From NCBI RefSeq assembly GCF_008369195.1, contig NZ_VOBC01000006.1, forward strand, positions 1 to 64,000: a DNA stretch of 64,000 nt. Reading direction: 5' to 3'. This document shows positions 1 to 10,481 of the stretch, piece by piece. Within the stretch, counting starts at the first letter, position 1; each line of letters opens with the position of its first letter. Below the pieces are notes generated by a model. It saw only the letters and a program-made list of their open reading frames with translations, searched no databases and was not told the origin of the DNA. A program made the position numbers and the translations under genes. This DNA comes from Sporosarcina sp. ANT_H38. Lineage in GTDB: Bacteria > Bacillota > Bacilli > Bacillales_A > Planococcaceae.

Positions 1-8
1 CTCAAAGA

Positions 9-125
<117 letters not shown>

Positions 126-192
126 TCACACATTTACTTTCGACATAAATGTGGTGAATTTAGTTATAACGTCGAAAATCAATACATATTTA

Positions 193-268
193 GGTCCCGT
201 GGTGTAGCGGTTAACATGCCTGCCTGTCACGCAGGAGATCGCCGGTTCGATCCCGGTCGGGACCGCCA
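193..268 (+). tRNA. tRNA-Asp (anticodon GTC)
   Basis: A 76-nt cloverleaf with acceptor stem GGTCCCG/CGGGACC, a D-arm, an anticodon stem CCTGC/GCAGG around the loop CTGTCAC (anticodon GTC, Asp), T-arm CCGGTTCGATCCCGG and an encoded CCA at 266-268. It sits 67 nt after the 5S gene, so it is probably co-transcribed with the rRNA operon. Confidence 0.96.
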
Positions 269-285
269 TTTAACTTTAAATTCAG

Positions 286-322
286 AACCGATTCAGGGAT
301 TAATTCCGGAGTCGGTTTTTTT
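286..322 (+). terminator. Terminator of the rRNA/tRNA operon
   Basis: Inverted repeat AACCGATTC / GAGTCGGTT (one G-U pair) followed by seven T residues, 18 nt after the tRNA. The next 215 nt up to tsaE are AT-rich and hold no gene that I can see. Confidence 0.8.
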
Positions 323-537
323 GTATCTAGAATTTTAGAATTTAACAAATATATTTTTTTGAAGAAGTCAACGCTCTGTAAAAAGTAAGCAAAAAACTAA
401 ACAATGCTCTCACAAAAGAAGACAACGTTAGAAATACAAAACAACTACCCTCCGAAAACACATATATAAGCGTTGTTACTTTCTGATAGATCATGTTTTC
501 GGTACACTATAGCAAAGAAGCAGAAAGGAAATAAGCC

Positions 538-990
538 ATGACTTGGGAAATAGAAGTAAATTATGTCGAGGAGACAGAACAGATTGCAACGAATCTTGCA
601 TCCCTTCTTACACCACCGGATGTACTTACACTCGAAGGGGATTTAGGAGCAGGTAAAACGACTTTTACAAAGGCACTTGCAAAAGGACTGGGCATTACGC
701 GCACGGTCAACAGTCCGACATTCACAATCATCAAACAATACGAAGGTAACTATCCATTAAATCATCTCGATGTCTATCGTTTAGCTGGCAGTGATGAGGA
801 TCTTGGTTGGGATGAACTGTTTTACGGAGATGCCATATCCGTTATAGAGTGGGCACATCTTATTAAAGATGATCTACCTGCGGAACGTCTGGAAATTCAG
901 CTTGTTCATGGAGGCGGAGATAAAAGGACAATTATATTTACGCCGATTGGTGAAAGATATGAAAAGATTTGCGAGGGGATATTCTTATGA
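538..990 (+). CDS. tsaE: TsaE, ATPase of the t6A tRNA modification system
   Basis: A 150-aa P-loop ATPase that in bacteria drives the TsaB-TsaD-TsaE complex, which adds threonylcarbamoyl to A37 of ANN-decoding tRNAs. The Walker A motif GDLGAGKTTFTK lies at residues 34-45, and NSPTFTI and HLDVYRL are the usual family motifs. Length is normal. The start is the ATG at 538 behind AGAAAGGAAA. First gene of a four-gene operon whose members overlap by ATGA or a few bases (tsaE-tsaB-rimI-tsaD), so translational coupling is likely. Confidence 0.95.
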   Translation: MTWEIEVNYVEETEQIATNLASLLTPPDVLTLEGDLGAGKTTFTKALAKGLGITRTVNSPTFTIIKQYEGNYPLNHLDVYRLAGSDEDLGWDELFYGDAISVIEWAHLIKDDLPAERLEIQLVHGGGDKRTIIFTPIGERYEKICEGIFL

Positions 991-1697
991 TCTGGCTAGG
1001 TATAGATACGGCTAACACACCCATTTCGGTTGCACTTGTGAAAGATGGAGAACTATTAATAGAAGAAACTTCAGCAATGGCTATTAACCACTCGTTACGT
1101 GCTATGCCAACAATTGAAGAGTTATTAAAAAAAGCAGATTTAGTACCTGCGGATATTGATGCAATCGCTGTTTCGGAAGGACCTGGTTCTTATACAGGCG
1201 CACGAATTGGAGTGACAATAGCGAAGACACTTGCCTGGACACTTGGTAAACCTCTTGTTGGCGTATCCACTTTAAAAGCATTGGCGGCGAATGCGCTATT
1301 CTTCAATGGTCTTGTTTGTTCAATTGTCGATGCAAGACGAGGCAATGTCTACGCAGGTGTTTATCAATACGGTGGAGGAAAGCTTACTGAAATAATTGAG
1401 GATGGTCACTACTCTCTTGAAGAGTTGCATGATTTACTTGAGCAGCACAACAGCCCTATATTATTTGTTGGAAAAGATGCGGCAATACATGAGCAAAAAC
1501 TTATTGAACTTCTTGGACAACATGCAGTGGTAGCACCTCTTCAATTTAATCTACCTCGGGCATCGTCACTTATTTATATTGCCGCTCAATCAGAACCAGA
1601 AACGGATATACATGCATTTGTTCCGGAATATCGACGTCTTGCTGAAGCAGAGGCAAACTGGCTAAAAGAGCAGGGAAAGGACAATGATCGTGCATAA
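987..1697 (+). CDS. tsaB: TsaB, scaffold partner of TsaD
   Basis: A 236-aa ASKHA-fold protein. It opens WLGIDTANTPISVAL and has the family block SEGPGSYTGARIGVT. TsaB is the catalytically inert paralogue that dimerises with TsaD in the t6A pathway. I chose the ATG at 987 because it overlaps the tsaE stop as ATGA and sits behind GAGGGGAT; an in-frame ATG at 969 lacks a ribosome site. Confidence 0.94.
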   Translation: MIWLGIDTANTPISVALVKDGELLIEETSAMAINHSLRAMPTIEELLKKADLVPADIDAIAVSEGPGSYTGARIGVTIAKTLAWTLGKPLVGVSTLKALAANALFFNGLVCSIVDARRGNVYAGVYQYGGGKLTEIIEDGHYSLEELHDLLEQHNSPILFVGKDAAIHEQKLIELLGQHAVVAPLQFNLPRASSLIYIAAQSEPETDIHAFVPEYRRLAEAEANWLKEQGKDNDRA

Positions 1698-2142
1698 AGA
1701 GATTATTTATAGAGAAATGGGAATAGAGGATATTACTTCTGTTGTCGAAATCGAAAAAGAATCATTTGCTACGCCGTGGACTGCAGAAGTTTTTGAGCAT
1801 GAAATGACCGGAAATGATTATGCGCATTATGTTGTTGCAGTCGATGAAGGGGAAGTTATCGGACATTGCGGAATGTGGATAGTACTAGATGAATGTCATA
1901 TTACAAATGTTGCGGTACGAACCCGTTTAAGGGGCAATGGTATCGGCGAAGCTTTGATGAAACAAGCGATTGCACTTTGTAAAGAAAAAGAAGTCCGTTT
2001 AATGACACTGGAAGTGCGGATGACCAATAATACGGCTCAAAACCTTTACCGTAAGCTTGGTTTCCAGGACGGCGGAATCAGGAAAAACTATTATACAGAC
2101 GACCATGAAGATGCGCTCGTCATGTGGGTGGAGTTCAAATGA
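1684..2142 (+). CDS. rimI: RimI, ribosomal protein S18 alanine N-acetyltransferase
   Basis: A 152-aa GNAT acetyltransferase. The acetyl-CoA loop is visible as [14 protein letters not shown], followed by the RimI-type [13 protein letters not shown]. It acetylates the N-terminal alanine of ribosomal protein S18 in characterised homologues. It overlaps tsaB by 14 nt and tsaD by 4 nt, the usual Bacillales arrangement. Confidence 0.93.
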   Translation: MIVHKEIIYREMGIEDITSVVEIEKESFATPWTAEVFEHEMTGNDYAHYVVAVDEGEVIGHCGMWIVLDECHITNVAVRTRLRGNGIGEALMKQAIALCKEKEVRLMTLEVRMTNNTAQNLYRKLGFQDGGIRKNYYTDDHEDALVMWVEFK

Positions 2143-3161
2143 CAAAAGATATCTATATTTTAGGGATTGAAACAAGTTGTGATGAAACGGCTGCATCCGT
2201 CGTAAAAAATGGAACGGAAATTATTTCAAATGTCGTAGCATCTCAAATTGCTAGTCAAAAAAGGTTTGGCGGGGTTGTACCAGAAATCGCATCCAGACAC
2301 CATGTTGAACAAATTACACTAGTGATTGAGGAAGCACTTGCGATTGCAGAACTAAAACCTGTAGAGCTTGATGCAGTTGTTGTGACTGAAGGACCCGGTT
2401 TAGTTGGGGCTTTGTTAATAGGTGTTAATGCTGCGAAAGCATTCGCTTTTGCCAATGGTTTGCCGATTATTGGCGTTCATCATATTGCGGGACATATATA
2501 TGCTAACCAACTGATGCAACCCATGGAGTTTCCACTTCTTGCCCTTATCGTTTCAGGAGGCCATACAGAGCTTGTAATAATGGAAGGGCATGGTTCGTTT
2601 AAACTGGTTGGAGAAACCCGTGACGATGCTGCTGGCGAAGCTTATGATAAGGTTGCACGTGTACTTGGCCTTCCTTACCCGGGTGGTCCACAAATCGACA
2701 AGCTGGCAGCCGAAAGTGATGGTCAAATTGTGTTCCCTAGAGCGTGGCTAGAACCGGGTTCTTATGACTTTAGTTTTAGCGGTTTAAAATCATCGGTTAT
2801 TAATTATAAGCATAATCTTGCCCAAAAAGGTGAGGAGGTTAACCCTCATCATATCGCGGCTGGTTTTCAGGCGAGTGTGGTTGAAGTGTTGACAACGAAA
2901 GCGTTGAAGGCAGCGAAAGAGTTCGGTGTAAAACAGGTAATTGCCGCAGGCGGTGTGGCGGCGAATAAAGGGTTACGTTCTTCTCTAGAAGAAACATTTA
3001 AGAATGAAGATATTCCTTTTTATGTTCCTCCAATCGCACTTTGCACGGATAATGCGGCCATGATAGCGGCAGCTGGATCAGCCATGTTTATAGATGGAAT
3101 ACGCGGAAATCTTGCCATGAATGGCAAGCCTGGCATGCCCCTTGTTTCATGGAAACAGTAA
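2139..3161 (+). CDS. tsaD: TsaD, tRNA threonylcarbamoyladenosine transferase
   Basis: A 340-aa ASKHA enzyme that transfers threonylcarbamoyl from TC-AMP to A37 of tRNA. Visible motifs are [14 protein letters not shown] at the N-terminus, the metal-binding H115xxxH119 pair in HHIAGH, SGGHTEL and the C-terminal CTDNAAMIA. The ATG at 2139 (ATGA overlap with rimI, GGTGGAG ribosome site) is preferred to an ATG at 2124. A strong terminator follows, so this is the last gene of the operon. Confidence 0.96.
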   Translation: MTKDIYILGIETSCDETAASVVKNGTEIISNVVASQIASQKRFGGVVPEIASRHHVEQITLVIEEALAIAELKPVELDAVVVTEGPGLVGALLIGVNAAKAFAFANGLPIIGVHHIAGHIYANQLMQPMEFPLLALIVSGGHTELVIMEGHGSFKLVGETRDDAAGEAYDKVARVLGLPYPGGPQIDKLAAESDGQIVFPRAWLEPGSYDFSFSGLKSSVINYKHNLAQKGEEVNPHHIAAGFQASVVEVLTTKALKAAKEFGVKQVIAAGGVAANKGLRSSLEETFKNEDIPFYVPPIALCTDNAAMIAAAGSAMFIDGIRGNLAMNGKPGMPLVSWKQ

Positions 3162-3167
3162 ATAAAT

Positions 3168-3212
3168 AAAAACACGAAAGTCGTCATATTATGACAACTT
3201 TCGTGTTTTTTT
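3168..3212 (+). terminator. Terminator of the tsa operon
   Basis: Stem AACACGAAAGT / ACTTTCGTGTT with an inner TGTCATA-type stem, followed by an eight-T run. Eight nt after the tsaD stop. Confidence 0.9.
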
Positions 3213-3253
3213 ATCAAGGCCTTTTTCAATATGTCAATAGGGAACATTCGTAC

Positions 3254-3411
3254 TTATGCACAACTGTGGATAAGTTGTGCATAACAATTGTATATGTACA
3301 TTTAGTAACTATGATTAGAGGATAACTATGTGTATAAGAAATGGATCATTTGTTGATGATGTGGATAATAGTAATCTGCTACAGCTATAACTTCATTTTA
3401 TGTGTGGATAA
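3254..3411. promoter_or_regulatory. DnaA-box cluster between tsaD and the ABC-F gene
   Basis: Six perfect matches to the DnaA box TTATNCACA occur in 158 nt: TTATGCACA at 3254-3262, and its reverse form TGTGNATAA at 3265-3273, 3276-3284, 3329-3337, 3360-3368 and 3403-3411. A near match (TGTGGAAAA) follows at about 3416. The stretch from 3213 to 3538 has no gene. I recall a DnaA-binding cluster at the tsaD(gcp)-ydiF locus of Bacillus subtilis, proposed to titrate DnaA near oriC; the synteny here fits, but this comparison is from memory. Confidence 0.8.
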
Positions 3412-3483
3412 AGTTGTGGAAAATATTTTTCCGAGAATATCATCTCGTACTTTATCTGATAGGATACGACAGTAAGAAATGAC

Positions 3484-3529
3484 AAAACGTCACGATTAAC
3501 CCATTCGTTCTGGAGTAATCGTGACGTTT
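3484..3529 (-). terminator. Terminator of the ABC-F gene
   Basis: Perfect stem CGTCACGATTA / TAATCGTGACG just past the stop of the leftward ABC-F gene, ending in TTTTG on the minus strand. Confidence 0.75.
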
Positions 3530-3538
3530 ATATTTTTC

Positions 3539-5467
3539 TTACAATGACTCTAGTTCGTCTTGAAGATCAAGCCAGCTTTCTGATTTACTGTCATGTTCCA
3601 ACTGGAGTGCGTCTATCTGTGCCTGTAGGTCCATTAATTTCACATGATCGTCTGCAAATTCAGGCGTGGAAAGTTCGTCTTGCAGTACTACGATTTCACT
3701 TTCCAAAATAGACATTCGAGATTCGACTTCGTCAATTGCTCTAGTCAGTCTTCTTTCCTGCCTTTTTAACTCTTTATCGTCATCATTTTTTCTTTCAATG
3801 ATAGTAGTTGCAGTTGCTTTAGAAGCATTTGATTCGGCAAGCAGCTCTTCCTGTTCCAGTTTTTTCTCAATGAAGTAATCATAATCACCGAGGTATTCGG
3901 TTGTACCCGTTGCACTAATGTCGATTACTTTTGTTGCAATGCGGTTGATAAAGTAACGGTCATGTGACACGAAGATAAGTGTACCTGGAAAGTCATCCAA
4001 TGCATTTTCAAGAATTTCTTTGCTATCCAAGTCAAGATGGTTTGTCGGCTCATCAAGGATAAGTGTATTGGACTTTTGTAACATTAATTTAGCAAGAGAT
4101 AAACGAGCTTTTTCTCCACCTGATAAGGAAGTGACAGACTTCTCAACATCCTCGCCGGTAAATAAAAAGCGTCCAAGTACAGAGCGAACGTCTTTTTCAT
4201 TCATCATTGGCCAATCATCCCATAGCTCCTGAAGAACGCTACCAGTTCCGATAAGTGTCGCTTGTTCTTGGTCGTAATAGCCAAATTGAACATTTGTACC
4301 ATAACGAATTTTGCCCGCTAGTGACTCTTGGGACTTGACGATTGTCTTTAAAATTGTTGACTTTCCGACGCCGTTTGGCCCGATAAGTGCAATACGGTCT
4401 TGTTTATAAACACGCATATCGATGCCAGTTGAAACAGGAGTTCCGTCATAACCGACTGCTAGACTTTCAAGTGCCAACACGTCATTTCCGCTGGGACGAT
4501 CAATTGAGAAGGTGAAGTTTGCGGATTTTTCATTCCCATCGGGAGAGTCCATCCAGTCGGTCTTTTCAAGCGTTTTCCGTCTACTTTTTGCCATTTTAGA
4601 TGTGGATGCCCTCGCTATGTTTCGTTGCACGAAGTCCTCAAGCTTGGCCTTTTCACCCATTTCCTTCACGTAAAGCTTTTGATCACGTTCATAGTTTTTC
4701 GCTTTTTCGTCAAGATACGCACTATAGTTCCCTGTAAACTTGGCTACTTTTTTCCTCGATACTTCGTAGACAATGGTTACGATTTCATCTAGAAAGTAGC
4801 GGTCATGGGATACAATCAAGATTGCTCCTTCGTATGACACAAGATATTTCTCAAGCCAACCGAGCGTTTCGATATCCAGATGGTTTGTCGGTTCATCGAG
4901 AATGAGGAGATCTGGTTTACTAAGTAGCATTTTCGCAAGTGCCAATCGTGTTTTCTGACCTCCGGAGAGAAGATTGACGTTTTTGCTGTAATCATCAGGA
5001 TAAAAACGCATCCCGTGAAGCACAGAACGAATATCGGATTCATATTGATAGCCGCCAGAGTCTTTGAAATCGATTTGTAGTGCATCGTATTCCTTCATCA
5101 CACGCTCATAGTCGCTCGGGTTATCGTAGACAGACGGGTCTGACATTTCACCTTCAAGTGACCGAAGCCGCCTTTCAATAATATGTAGCGGTTCGAATAC
5201 GGTCATCATCTCTTCCCAAACCGATAATACAGAATCAATGCCTGAATGCTGTTCAAGGTATCCAATCCGAGTGTCTTTAGGGACTATTAAATCACCTGAA
5301 TCAGCACTCATTTCACCTGCAATTATTTTGAGTAATGTCGACTTGCCGGCTCCGTTACGCCCAACAAGTGCGACGCGGTCGCGATGTTGGACTTCGAGTT
5401 TTACGTTTTCTAATATATCTGTTCCTGAAAATGATTTTGTTAGTCCGTTCACTTGTAATACAATCAA
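3539..5467 (-). CDS. ABC-F family ATPase (YdiF-like)
   Basis: A 642-aa soluble protein with two ABC domains and no membrane segments, the ABC-F (translation factor) layout. Walker A motifs are GRNGAGKST and GPNGVGKST, the signatures LSGGQKTRLALAK and LSGGEKARLSLAK, and Walker B/H-switch LILDEPTNHLD occurs twice. A linker rich in K/R and E lies between the domains and an acidic coiled coil forms the C-terminus. ABC-F proteins act on the ribosomal E site; a specific role cannot be read here. The start is taken as TTG at 5467 behind GAGGTG; a GTG at 5476 is the alternative. Confidence 0.93.
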   Translation of the reverse strand: MIVLQVNGLTKSFSGTDILENVKLEVQHRDRVALVGRNGAGKSTLLKIIAGEMSADSGDLIVPKDTRIGYLEQHSGIDSVLSVWEEMMTVFEPLHIIERRLRSLEGEMSDPSVYDNPSDYERVMKEYDALQIDFKDSGGYQYESDIRSVLHGMRFYPDDYSKNVNLLSGGQKTRLALAKMLLSKPDLLILDEPTNHLDIETLGWLEKYLVSYEGAILIVSHDRYFLDEIVTIVYEVSRKKVAKFTGNYSAYLDEKAKNYERDQKLYVKEMGEKAKLEDFVQRNIARASTSKMAKSRRKTLEKTDWMDSPDGNEKSANFTFSIDRPSGNDVLALESLAVGYDGTPVSTGIDMRVYKQDRIALIGPNGVGKSTILKTIVKSQESLAGKIRYGTNVQFGYYDQEQATLIGTGSVLQELWDDWPMMNEKDVRSVLGRFLFTGEDVEKSVTSLSGGEKARLSLAKLMLQKSNTLILDEPTNHLDLDSKEILENALDDFPGTLIFVSHDRYFINRIATKVIDISATGTTEYLGDYDYFIEKKLEQEELLAESNASKATATTIIERKNDDDKELKRQERRLTRAIDEVESRMSILESEIVVLQDELSTPEFADDHVKLMDLQAQIDALQLEHDSKSESWLDLQDELESL

Positions 5468-5590
5468 AGAAAGCACCTCTATTCCTCTTCAGTTTAAATG
5501 AATGGCGTCAAGCGTGCAACGGTCGACTTTACAACATTCATTATCTACTGTACGATAGAAACGCCTTTAGATACACTCAGGAGGGTTAAG

Positions 5591-6241
5591 ATGATAGAGG
5601 AAACAATCAAAATTCCACAGGCGACATCAAAGCGTTTGCCTTTATACTATAGGTTTTTGCAAAATTTTGCGAATTCAGGAAAGAAACGAATATCATCCAG
5701 TGAATTAAGTGAGGCTATGAAAATTGATGCCGCCACAATTCGACGTGATTTTTCACATTTCGGGGCACTTGGTCGTAAAGGTTATGGCTATGATGTAAAA
5801 TATCTCGTCGCCTTTTTCCGACAGGCACTCGATCAGGATGAAGCGACAGATGTAGCACTTATTGGAGTTGGCAGTTTAGGTAACGCTTTTATGAAATATA
5901 ATTTCCATAAAAACCACAACACACGTATTGTCGTTGCGTTTGATCCGAAAGCTTCGAGTGAAGGAACTGAGATGAGTGGAATACCAGTCTTCCCTCCCGA
6001 TGCGATTGAAGATAAAATTAGGGAATTAGGAATTGAACTAGTGATACTAACAGTGCCTTCAAGAGTAGCGCAAGAAGTGACAGATAAGCTTGCCGCCATC
6101 GGTGTGAAAGGAATCCTTAACTTTACTCCGGTTCGGCTAACAGTACCAGACTCAGTGCGGGTTCATACAATCGATTTGTCTGTCGAATTGCAAACGCTTA
6201 TTTACTTTATAAAAAACGACGTAAAAGATTCACATATCTGA
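5591..6241 (+). CDS. rex: Rex, redox-sensing transcriptional repressor
   Basis: A 216-aa protein: N-terminal winged helix ([11 protein letters not shown] ... [12 protein letters not shown]) and a C-terminal Rossmann domain with GVGSLGNA for NADH binding. Rex represses fermentation and respiration genes when NAD+ is high and leaves DNA when NADH rises. Start ATG at 5591 behind AGGAGGG; the open frame to its left is not coding. Its own promoter lies in the divergent gap to the ABC-F gene. Confidence 0.95.
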   Translation: MIEETIKIPQATSKRLPLYYRFLQNFANSGKKRISSSELSEAMKIDAATIRRDFSHFGALGRKGYGYDVKYLVAFFRQALDQDEATDVALIGVGSLGNAFMKYNFHKNHNTRIVVAFDPKASSEGTEMSGIPVFPPDAIEDKIRELGIELVILTVPSRVAQEVTDKLAAIGVKGILNFTPVRLTVPDSVRVHTIDLSVELQTLIYFIKNDVKDSHI

Positions 6242-6333
6242 CGCTTCGTAAATAGTAATCCCGGCGGCTTTCGTGTAAAATGGACAAAAGAAGGATTGAG
6301 TACAATTCCTAACTTATGAAAGAGGTGTCCGAG

Positions 6334-6522
6334 ATGCCAGGTCCAGGAAGTCTGATTATCATCGCTGTTATTGCTTTGCTCGTATTCGGTCCCAAGAAAC
6401 TGCCTGAAATCGGGAAAGCCTTTGGTTCTTCGTTGCGTGAATTCAAAAGTGCTACAAAAGGTCTCGTAGAAGATGAAGACGAAGTAAAAAAAGTAGAAGT
6501 TAAGAAAGAAGAACTGAAGTAA
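6334..6522 (+). CDS. tatA: TatA, Tat translocase pore subunit
   Basis: A 62-aa protein: one hydrophobic helix ([15 protein letters not shown], residues 5-19), the [10 protein letters not shown] hinge and an amphipathic helix, then a charged tail. It forms the translocation channel for folded proteins. ATG at 6334 follows AAAGAGGTG; an upstream in-frame ATG at 6316 lacks a ribosome site. tatC starts 17 nt later. Confidence 0.94.
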   Translation: MPGPGSLIIIAVIALLVFGPKKLPEIGKAFGSSLREFKSATKGLVEDEDEVKKVEVKKEELK

Positions 6523-6539
6523 GTTAGGATGTCTGTCCG

Positions 6540-7340
6540 ATGAATGATAAAAACTTAACAGTCATTGAGCATATAGATGAAATTAGAAAACGGCTGATGG
6601 TTATCGTCGTTTTCTTTGTTGTTGCCGTCGTGGGTGCTTTCTTTGTAGCTAAACCACTTATTCAGTTTCTACAAAATGATGGGGAAGCACATAATATTGC
6701 GTTAAATGCTTTCAATGTACTTGACCCGATTATGATTTACGTGAAAGTGATTGTCTTTATCGCATTCATCGTCATTTCACCAGTGCTTATGTATCAATTA
6801 TGGTCCTTTATTTCACCTGGATTGCATGAAACTGAGCGGCGCGCGACATTGAATTATATCCCTTTCACATTTCTCCTGTTTGTTGGAGGTATTTCATTTT
6901 CGTATTTCGTCCTGCTACCTTATGTGATGAAATTCATGATGAATTTATCCACGGAGCTTGATATAACTCAGACAATCGGCATTAATGAGTATTTCTCGTT
7001 CCTTTTCCAACTGTTAATTCCATTTGGCATTGTTTTTCAGTTACCGGTCGTCTTGTTATTTTTAACGAGGCTTGGTATTTTGGACCCGACGACACTTGTG
7101 AAGATACGGAAATATGCTTATTTTGTTCTATTTGTAATTGCGGCTTTCATAACTCCACCTGACTTGTTGTCTCATATGTTCGTCACGGTTCCATTGTTTG
7201 CACTTTATGAAATAAGTATTTTCATATCACGATTCGGTCACAGGAAATACTTGAAGGCTGAACAGCTGCGGCAATTCGAAGAGGCGAAAGCTGAACAACA
7301 GCGTCAGATAGATGAAGTTAATGAGCAACAGCAGAAATGA
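6540..7340 (+). CDS. tatC: TatC, Tat translocase receptor subunit
   Basis: A 266-aa six-helix membrane protein with the TatC N-terminal signature HIDEIRKRLM and the cytoplasmic segment SFISPGLHETERR. It recognises twin-arginine signal peptides and works with TatA (two-component Tat system, as in Bacillus TatAy-TatCy). The last 25 residues are a Q/E-rich soluble tail. A terminator follows directly. Confidence 0.95.
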   Translation: MNDKNLTVIEHIDEIRKRLMVIVVFFVVAVVGAFFVAKPLIQFLQNDGEAHNIALNAFNVLDPIMIYVKVIVFIAFIVISPVLMYQLWSFISPGLHETERRATLNYIPFTFLLFVGGISFSYFVLLPYVMKFMMNLSTELDITQTIGINEYFSFLFQLLIPFGIVFQLPVVLLFLTRLGILDPTTLVKIRKYAYFVLFVIAAFITPPDLLSHMFVTVPLFALYEISIFISRFGHRKYLKAEQLRQFEEAKAEQQRQIDEVNEQQQK

Positions 7341-7386
7341 AAAAAGTCTTCCACAATCCTAATTAGGGCTGTGGAAGACTTTTTTT
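7340..7386 (+). terminator. Terminator of tatAC
   Basis: Long stem AAAAAGTCTTCCACA / TGTGGAAGACTTTTT with T-run. The A- and T-tracts on both sides would let it work for either strand. Confidence 0.9.
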
Positions 7387-7422
7387 AATTGATAAGAAAG
7401 TATACGTTTTTCAATATGGACT

Positions 7423-7500
7423 ATTGTCTAGATCCAGCACCAAGGCGCATTACGTTTTTCTTAATTGTCTAGACTCCAGGCGAAAGCCGCTTTTCTTAGT
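7423..7500. repeat. Two degenerate copies of a TTGTCTAG..CCAG intergenic repeat
   Basis: Copy 1 begins ATTGTCTAGATCCAG (7423) and copy 2 ATTGTCTAGACTCCAG (7464), each followed by a G/C-rich half such as AAGGCGC or GAAAGCCGC and then TTTTTCTTA or CTTTTCTTAG. Similar TTGTCTAGCTCCAG-type repeats are scattered in intergenic DNA of many Bacillales; that comparison is from memory. Confidence 0.4.
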
Positions 7501-8233
7501 GCATAAAGAAGATTATGGCTTGCTTCATATCTTCTTGCCATTGTTGTATCTTCTCAAGGTTTAAATTGAGGGTAACGACAAATCCGTTCATCAATAAATG
7601 GGCAATCATTGGTGTCAGTATCCGTTTCGTCCTGTAGTACAAGTAAGAGAAGACGAGAGCAGGCATCATATAGATTAGAAGGTGTTCGAATTCGTTGTGC
7701 ACCGCAGCAAAGATAACAGCACTGACAATGGCTGCAACCCAAAAATTCGACTTTTGATAAATCCCGCCAAAGATAACCCTTCTGAAAATGATTTCTTCTA
7801 GTAATGGTGCGAACAGTACTATTGAAATAATGATGATTGGGGATACCTTCGCAATGTCGGAAAGGATTGCGGTGTTATCGGATCCCGGATCAATTCCGAT
7901 CGCCATTTCAATTGCACCAGCAAGCATTTGTCCACCTAGAGCAAGGAAGAAACCGATGAATCCCCAAAGTACTGAATTACCGATAGTAGATTTCTTACCT
8001 TTAAACACCTGGAAGAAGTTTTTCCTCTTCAAAATGATAAGTAAGAAAATGCTTGCTGCAATTACATTAACAATGAAAAGCGACCAAGAACTCGCATAGA
8101 ATTTGATATTCTGAACGGATTGTTGTTCACTCCAAGGGAAGTAACTGAGTAGACCCTGTGCCAAAAAGACACTGCTCACCTGCATCAGAATATAAGTGAT
8201 TAAAAGATAGGTATAGATTTTCCAAGTCTTCAA
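7496..8233 (-). CDS. CPBP-family membrane metalloprotease (YdiL-like)
   Basis: About 245 aa with several hydrophobic helices and the CPBP (CAAX protease/bacteriocin-processing) motifs: EEIIFRR, then FAAVH and the C-terminal HLLMNG. In Bacillus a gene of this family, ydiL, holds the same place just left of groES. Substrate unknown. I place the start at TTG 8233 behind AAGGGTGG; another TTG at 8251 is possible. Confidence 0.85.
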   Translation of the reverse strand: MKTWKIYTYLLITYILMQVSSVFLAQGLLSYFPWSEQQSVQNIKFYASSWSLFIVNVIAASIFLLIILKRKNFFQVFKGKKSTIGNSVLWGFIGFFLALGGQMLAGAIEMAIGIDPGSDNTAILSDIAKVSPIIIISIVLFAPLLEEIIFRRVIFGGIYQKSNFWVAAIVSAVIFAAVHNEFEHLLIYMMPALVFSYLYYRTKRILTPMIAHLLMNGFVVTLNLNLEKIQQWQEDMKQAIIFFMH

Positions 8234-8320
8234 GTAGCGCCACCCTTTCAACTGGTGATGAAGTCAATTTTAGCTGTTTAGAGTGAGATAAGCAAAGAGA
8301 AAATGTTCGGAGTATTTCAC

Positions 8321-8349
8321 TTGCAATATATGCAATTGTTCATTATGAT
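8321..8349 (+). promoter_or_regulatory. SigA promoter of groESL
   Basis: TTGCAA (8321-8326), 17-nt spacer, TATGAT (8344-8349). The predicted start of transcription lies directly before the CIRCE element. Confidence 0.75.
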
Positions 8350-8359
8350 TAGAAATGTA

Positions 8360-8386
8360 TTAGCACTCATGTCTAACGAGTGCTAA
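8360..8386 (+). promoter_or_regulatory. CIRCE operator (HrcA binding site)
   Basis: Perfect consensus TTAGCACTC-N9-GAGTGCTAA. HrcA binding here represses groESL outside heat shock. It lies between the promoter and the groES ribosome site, so it would also be in the 5' leader. Confidence 0.98.
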
Positions 8387-8418
8387 AAGGGAGATATTAT
8401 CTGAGGAGGTTGTTTCAA

Positions 8419-8703
8419 TTGTTGAAACCATTAGGTGACCGTATTGTTATCGAGCTAATCGAGGCAGAAGAAAAAACGTCAAGCGGTATTGTTATACCGG
8501 ACTCTGCAAAAGAAAAACCGCAAGTAGGTAAAGTTTTTGCAACAGGTACTGGACGCGTTCTTGAAAACGGACAACGTATCGAATTGGAAGTTAAAGAAGG
8601 AGATCGAATCCTCTTCTCAAAATATGCAGGCACTGAAATCAAACATGAAGGTAATGAATATCTGATCTTGCGTGAAAGTGACATCTTAGCAATTATTGGC
8701 TAA
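8419..8703 (+). CDS. groES: GroES co-chaperonin
   Basis: A 94-aa GroES that caps the GroEL ring. It opens (M)[12 protein letters not shown] and includes the mobile loop region [18 protein letters not shown]. The start is TTG at 8419, nine nt after GAGGAGG; no ATG is available nearby, and this start gives the family length. First gene of the CIRCE-controlled operon. Confidence 0.95.
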   Translation: MLKPLGDRIVIELIEAEEKTSSGIVIPDSAKEKPQVGKVFATGTGRVLENGQRIELEVKEGDRILFSKYAGTEIKHEGNEYLILRESDILAIIG

Positions 8704-8759
8704 TCTACGGATGCACAATGAGTTAAAAAATACACGAAATATCAGGAGGGTACTTATAA

Positions 8760-10392
<1,633 letters not shown>

Positions 10393-10481
10393 TAATCAGC
10401 CCTAAAGGTTGATATATCAAGGTTTCTGACGCTTCATATTCAATTATTTAGCGAAAACATAACAAGAAACTAACATTTGTA

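Noticed and set aside
3666..5501. Plus-strand open frames opposite the ABC-F gene
   Set aside because: Serine-rich mirror frames of a conserved ATPase gene, with no ribosome sites.
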